Below are positions 56,793 to 64,000 of a stretch of 64,000 nucleotides of DNA, piece by piece. The notes beneath the pieces are model-generated. The model was not told the DNA's origin. It saw nothing but the letters and a program-made list of their open reading frames with translations, and searched no databases. Position numbers and translations under genes: made by a program. The DNA comes from Xiheimicrobium sp052034585. GTDB taxonomy: Bacteria > Myxococcota > Myxococcia > Myxococcales > Myxococcaceae. Location: the NCBI GenBank assembly GCA_052034585.1, contig JBPOIJ010000057.1, forward strand, positions 310,001-374,000. Reading direction: 5' to 3'. Position 1 is the first letter of the stretch, and every line of letters begins with the position of its first letter.

Positions 56793-58346
56793 ATGCGCCG
56801 TCACTCACTCCTTCTCTTCTCGCTCACCGCGACCCTCGCCCACGCCTCGGGCTTCTACTTCGGCGACAACGGCGCCAAGGCGATGCTGCAGGGCGGCGCG
56901 TTCACCGCGCAGGCCGACGACCTCTCGGCGATGCAGCACAACCCGGCTGGCCTCTCGCAGCTCGCGGGCTTCTCGTTCCTCGCCGACGCGAACTTCATGA
57001 ACAACCAGGTGACGTTCTGGCGCCAGGACACCGGCTGGAACGTGGGCGCGCCGTCGAACCTGATGGAGAAGGTCTCGCGCAGCGGCTCCAACTTTCTCCC
57101 CGGCAGCACGCTGTTCCTCTCACCGATGTTCGGTGCGTCGTATGGCTTCTCGCTCTTCGGCCGCACCTTCACCGTCGGCGCCGGAGTCTTCGCCCCGCCC
57201 GCCGTCGGCCTCAACGAGTACGCCGCGCCCGACTACACCCTCGACCCGACCTCGACGCCGTCGAACCCGAAGTACCTGAAGAACCCGAAGCGCTTCGCGC
57301 CGAACCGCTACATGTTGGTGAAGCAGGACATCATCATCGCCTTCCCGACGTTGTCGCTCGCCTACGACATTCACCCGCGGGTGCAGGCCGGCGTCTCGCT
57401 CCAGCTCGTCACTTCGCAGTTCAACTTCAACCAGGCGGTGTACAGCGGGCTGACCGACCCGATGCGCTCGGTGGAGGAGGACCCCAGCTTCGACTCGCAG
57501 GTGGCAGCGAACCTCCCCGGGCAGCTCGGCTTCACCGGCATCTTGGGAGTGATGGTGCGGCCCATCGATTCCCTCAGCTTCGGCGCCTCGGTGCGGCCGC
57601 CGATTCCCATCAAGGCGCACGGGAAGTTGTCCTTCACCCTCGGCCAGCAGGCCACCGCCATCAACAGCATGGTGCAGGGAGACACCGGCGAGCTCACCTT
57701 CACCATGCCGCTCGAGGTGCGCGTGGGAGGCCGCTTCTCTCCGTCGCCGAAGTGGGGCGTGAACGCCGACTTCGTCTACCAGGGGTGGAACTCGCTCGAC
57801 GCGCTCAACCTCGCGCCCATCGGGGTGACGCTCACCACCAGCCTCTCGCCGAACGCGGTGCCGATCGCGCCGTTCAAGGTGCCGAAGAACTGGGTGGGCA
57901 CTTTCTCTGGCCGTGTCGGAGGCAGCTTCCGGCCCATCAAGTGGGTGAGCGCGTCGGCGGGCCTCTGGTACGAGACCTCCGCGCAGCCGTCGCAGTACTT
58001 CGCGCTCGACTTCCCTCATCCGAACCGGCTCTTCATCACTGGCGGCCTGACGGGGCACCTGGGCCCGGTCGACGTGCTCGCCGGCATCGCCTACACCCCG
58101 ACCATCACCTACAACGTCACCGATTCGCAGCAGCGTCAGGGCCAGACGAACGAGGGCTTGATGGGCGGCGTCGTGGGGAATGGGCAGTACACGGTGGGCG
58201 GCTTCGTGCTCGTCTTCGGCGTGCGCGGGAACTTCCAGTTCGGAGAGAAGCCGGCGGCGAAGCTCGAGCCGACGGTGGCGCCGGTGACGACCGAGCCCGC
58301 ACCTGCGCCCGCACCTGCGCCGAGCGAGCCTGCCAAGACGCCCTGA
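56793..58346 (+). CDS. FadL/OMPP1/TodX-family outer-membrane transporter
   Basis: This 517-residue outer-membrane barrel of the long-chain fatty-acid transporter family has a signal peptide (MRRHSLLLFSLTATLAHA). It has the family landmarks near the N-terminus: NGAKAMLQGGAFTAQADDLS and the NPAGL motif in MQHNPAGLSQLAGF. The barrel follows, with repeated strands such as VQAGVSLQLVTSQFNFNQAV and LSFGASVRPPIPIKAHGKLS. The C-terminus ends in a Pro/Ala-rich tail (APAPAPAPSEP) instead of an aromatic strand end. It is expected to import hydrophobic molecules across the outer membrane; the substrate is unknown. A 45-bp copy of its 3-prime end lies at 61868. Confidence 0.92.
   Translation: MRRHSLLLFSLTATLAHASGFYFGDNGAKAMLQGGAFTAQADDLSAMQHNPAGLSQLAGFSFLADANFMNNQVTFWRQDTGWNVGAPSNLMEKVSRSGSNFLPGSTLFLSPMFGASYGFSLFGRTFTVGAGVFAPPAVGLNEYAAPDYTLDPTSTPSNPKYLKNPKRFAPNRYMLVKQDIIIAFPTLSLAYDIHPRVQAGVSLQLVTSQFNFNQAVYSGLTDPMRSVEEDPSFDSQVAANLPGQLGFTGILGVMVRPIDSLSFGASVRPPIPIKAHGKLSFTLGQQATAINSMVQGDTGELTFTMPLEVRVGGRFSPSPKWGVNADFVYQGWNSLDALNLAPIGVTLTTSLSPNAVPIAPFKVPKNWVGTFSGRVGGSFRPIKWVSASAGLWYETSAQPSQYFALDFPHPNRLFITGGLTGHLGPVDVLAGIAYTPTITYNVTDSQQRQGQTNEGLMGGVVGNGQYTVGGFVLVFGVRGNFQFGEKPAAKLEPTVAPVTTEPAPAPAPAPSEPAKTP
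58278..58346 (+). repeat. Source copy of the fadL 3-prime-end repeat
   Basis: GCGCCGGTGACGACCGAGCC (58278-58297) and GAGCGAGCCTGCCAAGACGC (58322-58341, continuing to the stop at 58346) recur fused together at 61868-61912. The 24 bases between them here (an imperfect 12-bp tandem) are missing from the second copy. Confidence 0.85.
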
Positions 58347-58454
58347 GCGAGCTTTCCACCGCCTTCGTTCGGACGGACTGGTCGACACTCAGCCTGGTTC
58401 GAGCGTGGACTCGGAGCGCATCTCATTCTGGACTGATTCAAGGGGGACTCTTCG

Positions 58455-61400
58455 ATGCGCCGACTCATTCCCGTGCTGCTGCTGAGCGCGTGCCTCGACA
58501 CGTCACTGCCGGGAATCCCGCCGCCACCAGGAGCCGGCATCGTTCAAGGCACGGTGGTGTGGGTCGAGCCTGGCCAGGGCACGGTGCGGCCAGCGACGGG
58601 GGCGACCCTCGAGCTCCTCGGCGTCGGCGTTCGAAGCACCGCGACGGGCGAAACCGCCAGCTTCTCGCTCACTCCCGTGGACTCCTCGACGAGCCCCCTG
58701 CTGATCCGCTTCGACGCCGATGGTGACGGGCTCCAGGAACGCCAGCGGGTCATCGACCTCGCGCCGCTCGAGGCCGGGCGGGGAAAGACGGTCGCGCTCG
58801 GTCAGGTCACCGTGGGGAACAACGGGTTCGTTCGCGGCACGATTCGCCGCGCCGACGTGAGCGGCCGGACCGGACACGCAGGCACCGCCATCGTCATCCC
58901 CGAGACGCCGTACTTCACGTACACCGGAGACGACGGCAGCTTCCTGTTCGACAACCTGCCGCAAGGGCTGCTTCGGCTGGCGACGTTTCGGGAGGGCTAT
59001 TCGTCCATCTCCGAGCAGGTCGACATCGGCGCGGGGACCGTCGTCGAGCTCGCGCCCCACACCATCACGCGCCTCACGGGCCCGAGGGTCGCCAGGGTGC
59101 AGGGCCGGGTGTCGTTGCCCGATGGGACTCCTGCCGACGCAGTGGCGGTGCAGCTCTCCAGCGGAGCCTCGACGACGACGAGCAGCGCCGGGACCTACGC
59201 GCTCTCCGACGTGCCGTATGGCATCTACTCGGTGGCCTTCTCGAAGCAGGGCTTCCTCACCGCGCAGTTGGTGAAGGTCGTCTTCAGCGCGCCGACGGTG
59301 CAGCTGCGCGACCTGACGTTGGCGCCCGGTGTCTCCACCACGCCGATGGTCGACCCGCCGTTGCCTCCGTATGACGGTGGGCTCGAGGTCGATGCAGGCT
59401 TCGATGCAGGCTTCGATGCAGGCTTCGACGCGGGCTTCGATGCAGGCTTCGACGCTGGTTTCGACGGAGGTGGCGATGCCGGGTTCGACGCAGGCTTCGA
59501 CGGAGGTGGCGATGCCGGGCTCGACGCGGGCTTCGACGGCGGTGGCGACGCTGGACTCGACGCAGGTGTCGACGGTGGGGATCCCGACGCCGGATCGCTC
59601 CCGGTCGCGCGCGTGCAGGCTCCGGCCTCGGTCACGCCGGGAGCGAGCTTCACGCTCGACGCGCAGGCCTCGACCGGTGACTCGTTGTCCTTCCTCTGGC
59701 AGCAGCTCACCGGGCCGACCGTCACGTTTCCGAACGCCGATCCCTCTGCGCTCGGCAGCCCGACGCTGACGGCTCCGGCGACGGCGAGCCTCTTGCGGTT
59801 CAGGTTGCGGGTGCGTGACGCCTCCGGCCAGGAGAGCCTTCCAGTGACGGTGACGGTGGCCGTCGGTTTTCCTCCGACGCCTCGAATCACCCCCGCCTCG
59901 GTGCCCGCGCAGATTGGAGGCCAGCGGCTCATCTTGAGCGGCGCGAGCAGCACCGACCCGGGCTCGACTGGCATCACCCGCTACGAGTGGACGGTCTCGC
60001 CGCCGAACGTCGGCCTGACCGCGACCGAGTTCGGCTCGACGCTGCAGCTCGACATGCCACCGTCCGTGCCCACGCCCATCGTCGTCAACGTGCAGTTGCA
60101 CGTCACCAACGGCCTCACCATTCGCAGCACGAGCCCTGCTTCGGTCTCGTTCTCGCTCACCACCGGCACGGTTCCTCAGTGGTTCGTCGATGCAGGTTTG
60201 AGCCAAGGGGTCAGCGGAGGCTCGGTCGTCACCTTGCGTGGCGCCGCGTTCGCGCCGGCGACGGCGAGCTTCACCTACCGCTGGAGCCCAGACCGAGAGC
60301 CTGACTCGGGCGTCGCGGACTTCATCCTCACCAACCCCACCGCCCCGGAGACCACCTTCGTCGCGCCCGAGGTCGTGGGCTCCACCCCGCGCGTCATCGT
60401 CTTCACCCTCACCGCCACCGACACCTCTGGCACCCTGACGCCGTCGGTGCAGAGCGCGCAGACCATCGTGCAGGTCAACGACCGGAAGCCTCCGCGCGTC
60501 GTCAGCACCAGCATCAGCGGCGGCTTCGGGCCCATCACGTGGGCCTATGTCGAGTTCGACGAGGCCGTCGGGCAGGGCCAGGTGCAGGTGAATGTCGTCT
60601 CTGGGTCGCCGCCGCCCACCTACGTGGAGGGCGTGGTGTCTGGGACGCGCATCTATTCCATCTACCGGCCGCCGCTCTCGCCGGGCTTCCCGTACACGCT
60701 CACCTACACCACCGGCCCCTCGGGCGTCGCTGATCTCAACGGCAACTTTGCGGTGCCGTACTCCCAGTCCTTCGTCACCCAGGCGTCCTGGTCGCCGGCG
60801 TTCGAGTCGGTCGGCACCTCGATGGCCGAGCCGCGCCCTGGGCTGGCCGTTCGCCAAGGGGCGACGCCGTTCAGCGTCGAGGTCTTCGTCTTCGCCCGAA
60901 ACGACGTGGGCTCGTGGTTCCTCCGCCCGGTCGACCCGTTCGGGTGCGGCGCGGCTCCGTGTCAGCTGCTGACCGACACCGCTGCACCAGCGGTGATGTT
61001 GTCGGGGCCCGTGCAGCGCGGTCACAAAGGTGTGCTGTGGAATGACCGGCCAGTCGCGCTGCTCCAAGCCGCCGACGTGCAAGGGACGCCCGGAGTGCTC
61101 TTCAACTACACGTCGACCGGTTGGGCTGCGCTGCCGCCGCCGCCCAGCACCGTCTTCAGCGACGGAACGACCCTGGCGAGCGTGGGCTTCGACGCGGGCA
61201 CCGTCACCTTCGTCACCTTCGACGGCGGAGCGTGGCTGCCGGCCTCGGTCATCACCACCAACGCGACGGACTACGCCACGACCGCTGGGTCGACGCCCTT
61301 CGCGTACGGCTCGATGTTGAGCGGCGGCGTCCCCATGGTGGTGCTCAAGCAGAGCCAGAACTCGAACCACTCCACGGTGACCAACACGCCTCCGTGGACG

Positions 61401-61832
61401 GCGCCGAGCCTGGGGTTCCTGGGGAGCGCGGTGGAAGCGCGAGTCACCTCGATTCCGGAGAGCCCGAATCAGAACCTCACGCAGTGGCTCTCGGGCACGG
61501 GCAACCTCACGCTGCGAACCGGCAACGGGAACGTGAACGTCGCGGCGGCCAACGTGAGCAGCTTCGACACCCTGCCCACCTCCAGAATGTACCTGGTGGC
61601 CCTGGTGACGGCCGGGCAGCTCGAGCTTCGGTACCTTGGCAATAGCCTCACGTTGCCGCGGGTCGCAGGCGTCACCCGAGATGGAGGCGCGGGGTTCTCG
61701 CTCAACGCCGACCCTTCGTGTGAGGCCGCGCGGCCAGAGCTCGCGACCGACCCGTGGTGGCGCGTCTACGTCACCTGGCAGGAGCGCTGTGGCACCGGTC
61801 CGTGGCGCGTCTACGTGCGCGCTCTGGAATGA
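58455..61832 (+). CDS. Very large lipoprotein: carboxypeptidase-regulatory-like domains, DAG linker, PKD-like domains
   Basis: This 1125-residue exported lipoprotein has the signal peptide MRRLIPVLLLSAC. Residues about 30-300 contain beta-sandwich units of the carboxypeptidase regulatory/CarboxypepD type (GIVQGTVVWVEPG; GFVRGTIRRADVSG with DGSFLFDNLPQG; ARVQGRVSLPDGTPADAVAV with SAGTYALSDVPYGIYSVAFS). Residues about 313-375 are the Asp-rich (FDAG)n linker. Next come PKD/Ig-like modules (ARVQAPASVTPGASFTLDAQ; TRYEWTVSPPN) and a C-terminal region with beta-propeller-like sequence (VFVFARNDVGSWFLRPVD; WWRVYVTWQERCGTGPWRVY). The Asp-rich linker may bind calcium. It is probably a surface adhesin or structural protein. 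It is flanked by copies of the fadL 3-prime end. Confidence 0.88.
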   Translation: MRRLIPVLLLSACLDTSLPGIPPPPGAGIVQGTVVWVEPGQGTVRPATGATLELLGVGVRSTATGETASFSLTPVDSSTSPLLIRFDADGDGLQERQRVIDLAPLEAGRGKTVALGQVTVGNNGFVRGTIRRADVSGRTGHAGTAIVIPETPYFTYTGDDGSFLFDNLPQGLLRLATFREGYSSISEQVDIGAGTVVELAPHTITRLTGPRVARVQGRVSLPDGTPADAVAVQLSSGASTTTSSAGTYALSDVPYGIYSVAFSKQGFLTAQLVKVVFSAPTVQLRDLTLAPGVSTTPMVDPPLPPYDGGLEVDAGFDAGFDAGFDAGFDAGFDAGFDGGGDAGFDAGFDGGGDAGLDAGFDGGGDAGLDAGVDGGDPDAGSLPVARVQAPASVTPGASFTLDAQASTGDSLSFLWQQLTGPTVTFPNADPSALGSPTLTAPATASLLRFRLRVRDASGQESLPVTVTVAVGFPPTPRITPASVPAQIGGQRLILSGASSTDPGSTGITRYEWTVSPPNVGLTATEFGSTLQLDMPPSVPTPIVVNVQLHVTNGLTIRSTSPASVSFSLTTGTVPQWFVDAGLSQGVSGGSVVTLRGAAFAPATASFTYRWSPDREPDSGVADFILTNPTAPETTFVAPEVVGSTPRVIVFTLTATDTSGTLTPSVQSAQTIVQVNDRKPPRVVSTSISGGFGPITWAYVEFDEAVGQGQVQVNVVSGSPPPTYVEGVVSGTRIYSIYRPPLSPGFPYTLTYTTGPSGVADLNGNFAVPYSQSFVTQASWSPAFESVGTSMAEPRPGLAVRQGATPFSVEVFVFARNDVGSWFLRPVDPFGCGAAPCQLLTDTAAPAVMLSGPVQRGHKGVLWNDRPVALLQAADVQGTPGVLFNYTSTGWAALPPPPSTVFSDGTTLASVGFDAGTVTFVTFDGGAWLPASVITTNATDYATTAGSTPFAYGSMLSGGVPMVVLKQSQNSNHSTVTNTPPWTAPSLGFLGSAVEARVTSIPESPNQNLTQWLSGTGNLTLRTGNGNVNVAAANVSSFDTLPTSRMYLVALVTAGQLELRYLGNSLTLPRVAGVTRDGGAGFSLNADPSCEAARPELATDPWWRVYVTWQERCGTGPWRVYVRALE
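59391..59580 (+). repeat. 12-bp tandem repeats encoding (FDAG)n
   Basis: Units of the form GATGCAGGCTTC/GACGCGGGCTTC repeat in frame, mixed with GACGGAGGTGGC variants, and encode FDAGFDAG and FDGGGDAG runs. The period of 12 bases equals four codons. This is a coding array, not a CRISPR: there are no spacers. Confidence 0.9.
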
Positions 61833-61867
61833 GGCGGCCGGCGAGCCGACTGGTGAAGAGGTCGGTC

Positions 61868-61912
61868 GCGCCGGTGACGACCGAGCCGAGTGAGCCTGCC
61901 AAGGCGCCCTGA
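61868..61912 (+). repeat. Displaced 45-bp copy of the fadL 3-prime end
   Basis: This aligns with 58278-58346, with 43 of 45 bases identical after removing a 24-bp segment. It includes the equivalent of the last codons and the stop of fadL. The match may extend weakly upstream (GAGCCGAC at 61843 and 58266). The copy lies 36 bp after the stop of the intervening lipoprotein gene. Confidence 0.85.
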
Positions 61913-61921
61913 CGTCGGCCT

Positions 61922-62429
61922 TTACGGCAATGGTCCTCCCAAGCTCGGAACGATCCAGGTCTGCCCGACCGGAGTGATCTTCCTTCCGCCAATGTCGATC
62001 AAGACCCCAACTCGACCATCAGGCCGGCGCGTGGCCGCCGAAGGTGAGCCCGACACCAGGCACTGTGTACACTTCTTCGAAGGGTCCTCGGAAACGAACA
62101 GCCGCGTTCGTCCAATCGAGACTCCCAATGCTCTCGAGGAGCGCGCGGCAACAGTCTCCAATCGGCACAGTGGAGTCGCGCAATCTCAAGTCGCGCCAAC
62201 TCCAAGTGAGCACCTCCCACGCGACCTCCGCTCGCTCACCCAGCTCGAAACGAATCGCAATCGCTGTACACGTGCCAATCACGATCATCATCGCGGCGAG
62301 TTGCTTGCGCACACGAACATGATCGAGCGTCCGCGCTTCTGACGTCAATGTGCCAAGGCTGCATGGCGGGCTGATCAAATTCCAGCCAACCCATGCGCGA
62401 ATTGGGCTTCGCATGCTGGCCGCGAACAT
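61922..62429 (-). pseudogene. Candidate frameshifted small gene in a lower-GC patch
   Basis: One minus-strand frame (62019-62429) encodes a hydrophobic segment (KQLAAMMIVIGTCTAIAIRF), then LGERAEVAWEVLTWSWRDLR and EEVYTVPGVGLTFGGHAPA before a stop. From that point the sense continues in the adjacent frame to 61922: RRPDGRVGVLIDIGGRKITP, then VGQTWIVPSLGGPLP. The second part reads as a natural C-terminus of the first, so a one-base frameshift is likely, either real or a sequencing error. No homologue is recognised. The joined protein would be about 165 residues with one membrane or signal segment. Confidence 0.4.
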
Positions 62430-62518
62430 GAGCGACGGTCAGCCGCTGGAGCCTCGCCGAGCGACTGCTCGCGAGCATCGCGCCAAAGGCGCACGTGGCA
62501 TTCCTCGGTCCGCTGCGG

Positions 62519-64000
62519 TCAGACCTGCGCCCTCTTCGTGCGCCGCCGCATGAAGAGCACGGCGACGAGGAAGATCCACAACGGCGACGGAGTGGTGACG
62601 CACCCGCATCCACCTGGCTCGGTCGGCGTTCCGGTTCCGCCGTCCACGCTCCCGGCGTCGTTCGGCGAACCGCTCGTGCCCGCGTCGGTCGAGGTCATCG
62701 CACCCGCGTCCATGCTGCCTCCGTCGAACTCGGTGCCGGCATCGATCGGAGTGCCCGCGTCGATAGGAGTGCCCGCGTCGATAGGAGTGCCCGCGTCGAT
62801 AGGAGTGCCCGCGTCGATAGGAGTGCCCGCGTCGATCGGAGTGCCCGCGTCGATCGGAGTACCCGCGTCGATCGGAGTACCCGCGTCGATCGGAGTGCCG
62901 GCGTCGATCGCAGTGCCCGCGTCGATCGGAGTACCCGCGTCGATCGGAGTGCCCGCGTCGATCGGAGTGCCCGCGTCGGTCGGAGTACCCGCGTCGGTCC
63001 GAGTGCCCGCGTCGGTCGACATACCCGCGTCGGTCGACGTACCCGCGTCACGAAGCCCTGCATCGCTCGGGCTTCCAGCATCGACGACGCCCGCGTCCAA
63101 CGAGACACAGATCTGCGCGCCTTGCCCCGACGTCGTTCCCGGAGGACACGCCTGACACACGACCGACCCGGGGTTCGCGGCGAAAGACCCTGCTGCGCAC
63201 GGCGTGCACGCGCCAGCACCCGTCCCACCGAAGAAGGTGCCTGCAGGACACGCCTGACAGCTGGTCGCGCCAGTCGAACCCGCGAACGTGCCTGCCCCAC
63301 ACGCCGTGCACGACAAGGCGCCCGTGTTCGCCGTCGCCATTCCGATCGGACACGGAGTGCAGCTCGCCGCACCGTTCGAGCTCGAGAACGAGCCGGCCTG
63401 ACACAGGGTGCACTGCGTCGCTCCAGCCGCCGAGAAGGAGCCCGCCTGACACGGACCGCAGCTCACTGATCCACTCGCCGGTGCGGACGTGCCAGCCGCG
63501 CACGGCGTACAGGTCGCCGAGCCGGCGCTCGCCGCGAACGTTCCCGCCTGACAGGCGGTGCACGACGTCGACCCGACCGACGACGACGACCCCGCACCGC
63601 ACGGAGAACACATGATCGCGCCCGGCAACGAGAACTGACCCGCCGCGCAGCTCACGCAACTCGAGGCTCCGGTCGCCGCCGAGAAGGTGCCGCCTGGACA
63701 GCTCGAGCAGGCCGTGGCGCCGGCGTCACTCGAGAAGAACCCGCCTCCACACGGCACGCAGAAGGACGAGCCAGTCGCGGACTGCGACGTCCCGGTCGGG
63801 CAGAGCGTGCACGTCGGGCTCGCAGGCATCGACGAATACGAGCCAGCAGCACAGAACGAACACGAGGCCGCACCCGCGTCTGACGAGGTGCCAGTCGGGC
63901 ACGGACTGCACGACGTCGCGGCGCTGAGCGAGAAGGTGCCCGCGCTGCAGAGCGTGCACTGCGCCGCACCGGGGTTCGAGAAGCGGCCTGCAGCGCACTG
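62519..64000 (-). CDS. Cys-rich repeat surface protein with (TPIDAG)n linker and MYXO-CTERM-like tail (5-prime end outside window)
   Basis: At least 493 residues are visible, with the frame open through the window edge. The N-terminal visible part has 17 full repeats of 16-17 residues with the form CxxCxAGxFSxxxGAxS, resembling Ephrin-receptor-like/GCC2-GCC3 Cys-rich modules found in eukaryotic receptors and myxobacterial surface proteins. Next is a (TPIDAG)n linker of about 100 residues. The C-terminus is GGCGC, a short Pro/Ser spacer, a hydrophobic segment (LWIFLVAVLFM) and RRRTKR. This is the three-part pattern of the MYXO-CTERM sorting signal, which directs cleavage and lipid anchoring on the myxobacterial surface. 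An adhesin or recognition role is inferred. Confidence 0.9.
   Translation of the reverse strand, partial: QCAAGRFSNPGAAQCTLCSAGTFSLSAATSCSPCPTGTSSDAGAASCSFCAAGSYSSMPASPTCTLCPTGTSQSATGSSFCVPCGGGFFSSDAGATACSSCPGGTFSAATGASSCVSCAAGQFSLPGAIMCSPCGAGSSSSVGSTSCTACQAGTFAASAGSATCTPCAAGTSAPASGSVSCGPCQAGSFSAAGATQCTLCQAGSFSSSNGAASCTPCPIGMATANTGALSCTACGAGTFAGSTGATSCQACPAGTFFGGTGAGACTPCAAGSFAANPGSVVCQACPPGTTSGQGAQICVSLDAGVVDAGSPSDAGLRDAGTSTDAGMSTDAGTRTDAGTPTDAGTPIDAGTPIDAGTPIDAGTAIDAGTPIDAGTPIDAGTPIDAGTPIDAGTPIDAGTPIDAGTPIDAGTPIDAGTPIDAGTEFDGGSMDAGAMTSTDAGTSGSPNDAGSVDGGTGTPTEPGGCGCVTTPSPLWIFLVAVLFMRRRTKRAQV
62733..63045 (-). repeat. 18-bp tandem repeats encoding (TPIDAG)n
   Basis: About seventeen units of GAGTGCCCGCGTCGATCG and close variants (plus-strand reading) encode a TPIDAG/TSTDAG linker. 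Some neighbouring units are identical (GATAGGAGTGCCCGCGTC runs at 62761-62825), showing recent expansion. The period of 18 bases keeps the frame. Confidence 0.92.

Larger units (their letters stand above)
61833..62518. other. 686-bp region: fadL-end copy and lower-GC remnant
   Basis: This region between the 1125-residue lipoprotein gene and the Cys-rich surface protein gene holds a fadL 3-prime-end copy (61868-61912) and an apparently frameshifted minus-strand gene (61922-62429). GC falls visibly below that of the rest of the window from about 61950 to 62450. No intact gene is convincing. Confidence 0.7.

Noticed and set aside
59391..59580. 12-bp repeats as a CRISPR or integration site
   Set aside because: They are coding (FDAG)n repeats with no spacers.
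58503..61370. Minus-strand open frame of about 955 codons opposite the large lipoprotein
   Set aside because: Arg/Glu/Val-rich low-complexity translation with no start context; the plus-strand frame has a lipobox and known domain types.
62733..63045. Regular 18-bp repeats as a CRISPR array
   Set aside because: There are no unique spacers, the period is 18 bp and in frame, and the array encodes a TPIDAG linker; no cas genes are present.
1..64000. tRNA, rRNA, transposase, phage or secretion-system genes
   Set aside because: None was recognised on either strand; the repeats found are coding linkers or short gene-end copies.

Overview
The window looks like chromosomal DNA of a high-GC member of the Myxococcota, probably near the Archangiaceae/Myxococcaceae. 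The evidence is GC-rich third codon positions throughout, a sigma-54 activator, two eukaryote-like Ser/Thr kinases, several histidine kinases, a protein that reads like the myxobacterial TIGR02265/DUF2378 family, a C-terminus that reads like a MYXO-CTERM sorting signal, and many lipoproteins with Gly/Ala/Ser (GGSAGG) or Asp-Ala-Gly (DAG) linkers. This assignment is inferred from gene content only. I saw no rRNA, tRNA, CRISPR array, transposase or integrase.

Layout. 1-5.0 kb: end of a sigma-54 regulator, a multidomain surface lipoprotein, phosphoglycerate mutase gpmA, a coiled-coil protein and an N-formylglutamate amidohydrolase-like enzyme. 5.0-10 kb: a membrane protein with a paralogue at 54 kb, an ACT-domain protein, an Aer-like PAS protein coupled to a soluble chemoreceptor, and a Ser/Thr kinase divergent from a TIGR02265 protein. 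10.1-13.2 kb: the most unusual gene, a squalene/hopene-cyclase-like domain fused to an MpaB/Lcp-type (DUF2236) haem-oxygenase-like domain. 13.2-17.3 kb: histidine kinase with a coupled small protein, then an internally duplicated protein, a radical SAM/SPASM enzyme and a coupled zinc-ribbon protein. 17.4-25.2 kb: hybrid kinase, DUF2202 lipoprotein, divergent LysR/SDR pair, lipase-like lipoprotein and alpha/beta hydrolase.

25.4-29.4 kb: a translationally coupled operon of a FadR-type regulator, an alkyl-DHAP-synthase-like flavoenzyme and GlpD, headed by a perfect inverted repeat that is probably the regulator's operator. 29.6-40.1 kb: small lipoproteins, metallophosphoesterase, an unknown protein, di-haem cytochrome c peroxidase, membrane proteins, and a two-component pair upstream of a DUF2306 protein and a quinone-reductase-like enzyme. 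40.3-48.8 kb: DUF3060 protein, zinc-finger-fused Ser/Thr kinase, a second TIGR02265-like protein, a large lipoprotein with noticeably lower GC, a Crp/Fnr regulator, an alpha/beta hydrolase and an HYDIN/FN3 lipoprotein. 49-58.3 kb: envelope proteins (OmpA-type lipoprotein, FadL porin, putative barrels) and two GNAT-type enzymes. 58.5-64 kb: two large surface proteins with DAG repeats around a small low-GC, apparently frameshifted gene.

A second theme is that short copies of gene 3-prime ends recur nearby. A 52-bp decayed copy of the SDR 3-prime end lies just after that gene. A 45-bp copy of the fadL 3-prime end lies on the far side of the 3.4-kb lipoprotein gene. A perfect 20-bp copy of the ccpA-like 3-prime end lies on the far side of an unknown gene. 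These may record cassette-like insertion or duplication at gene ends.
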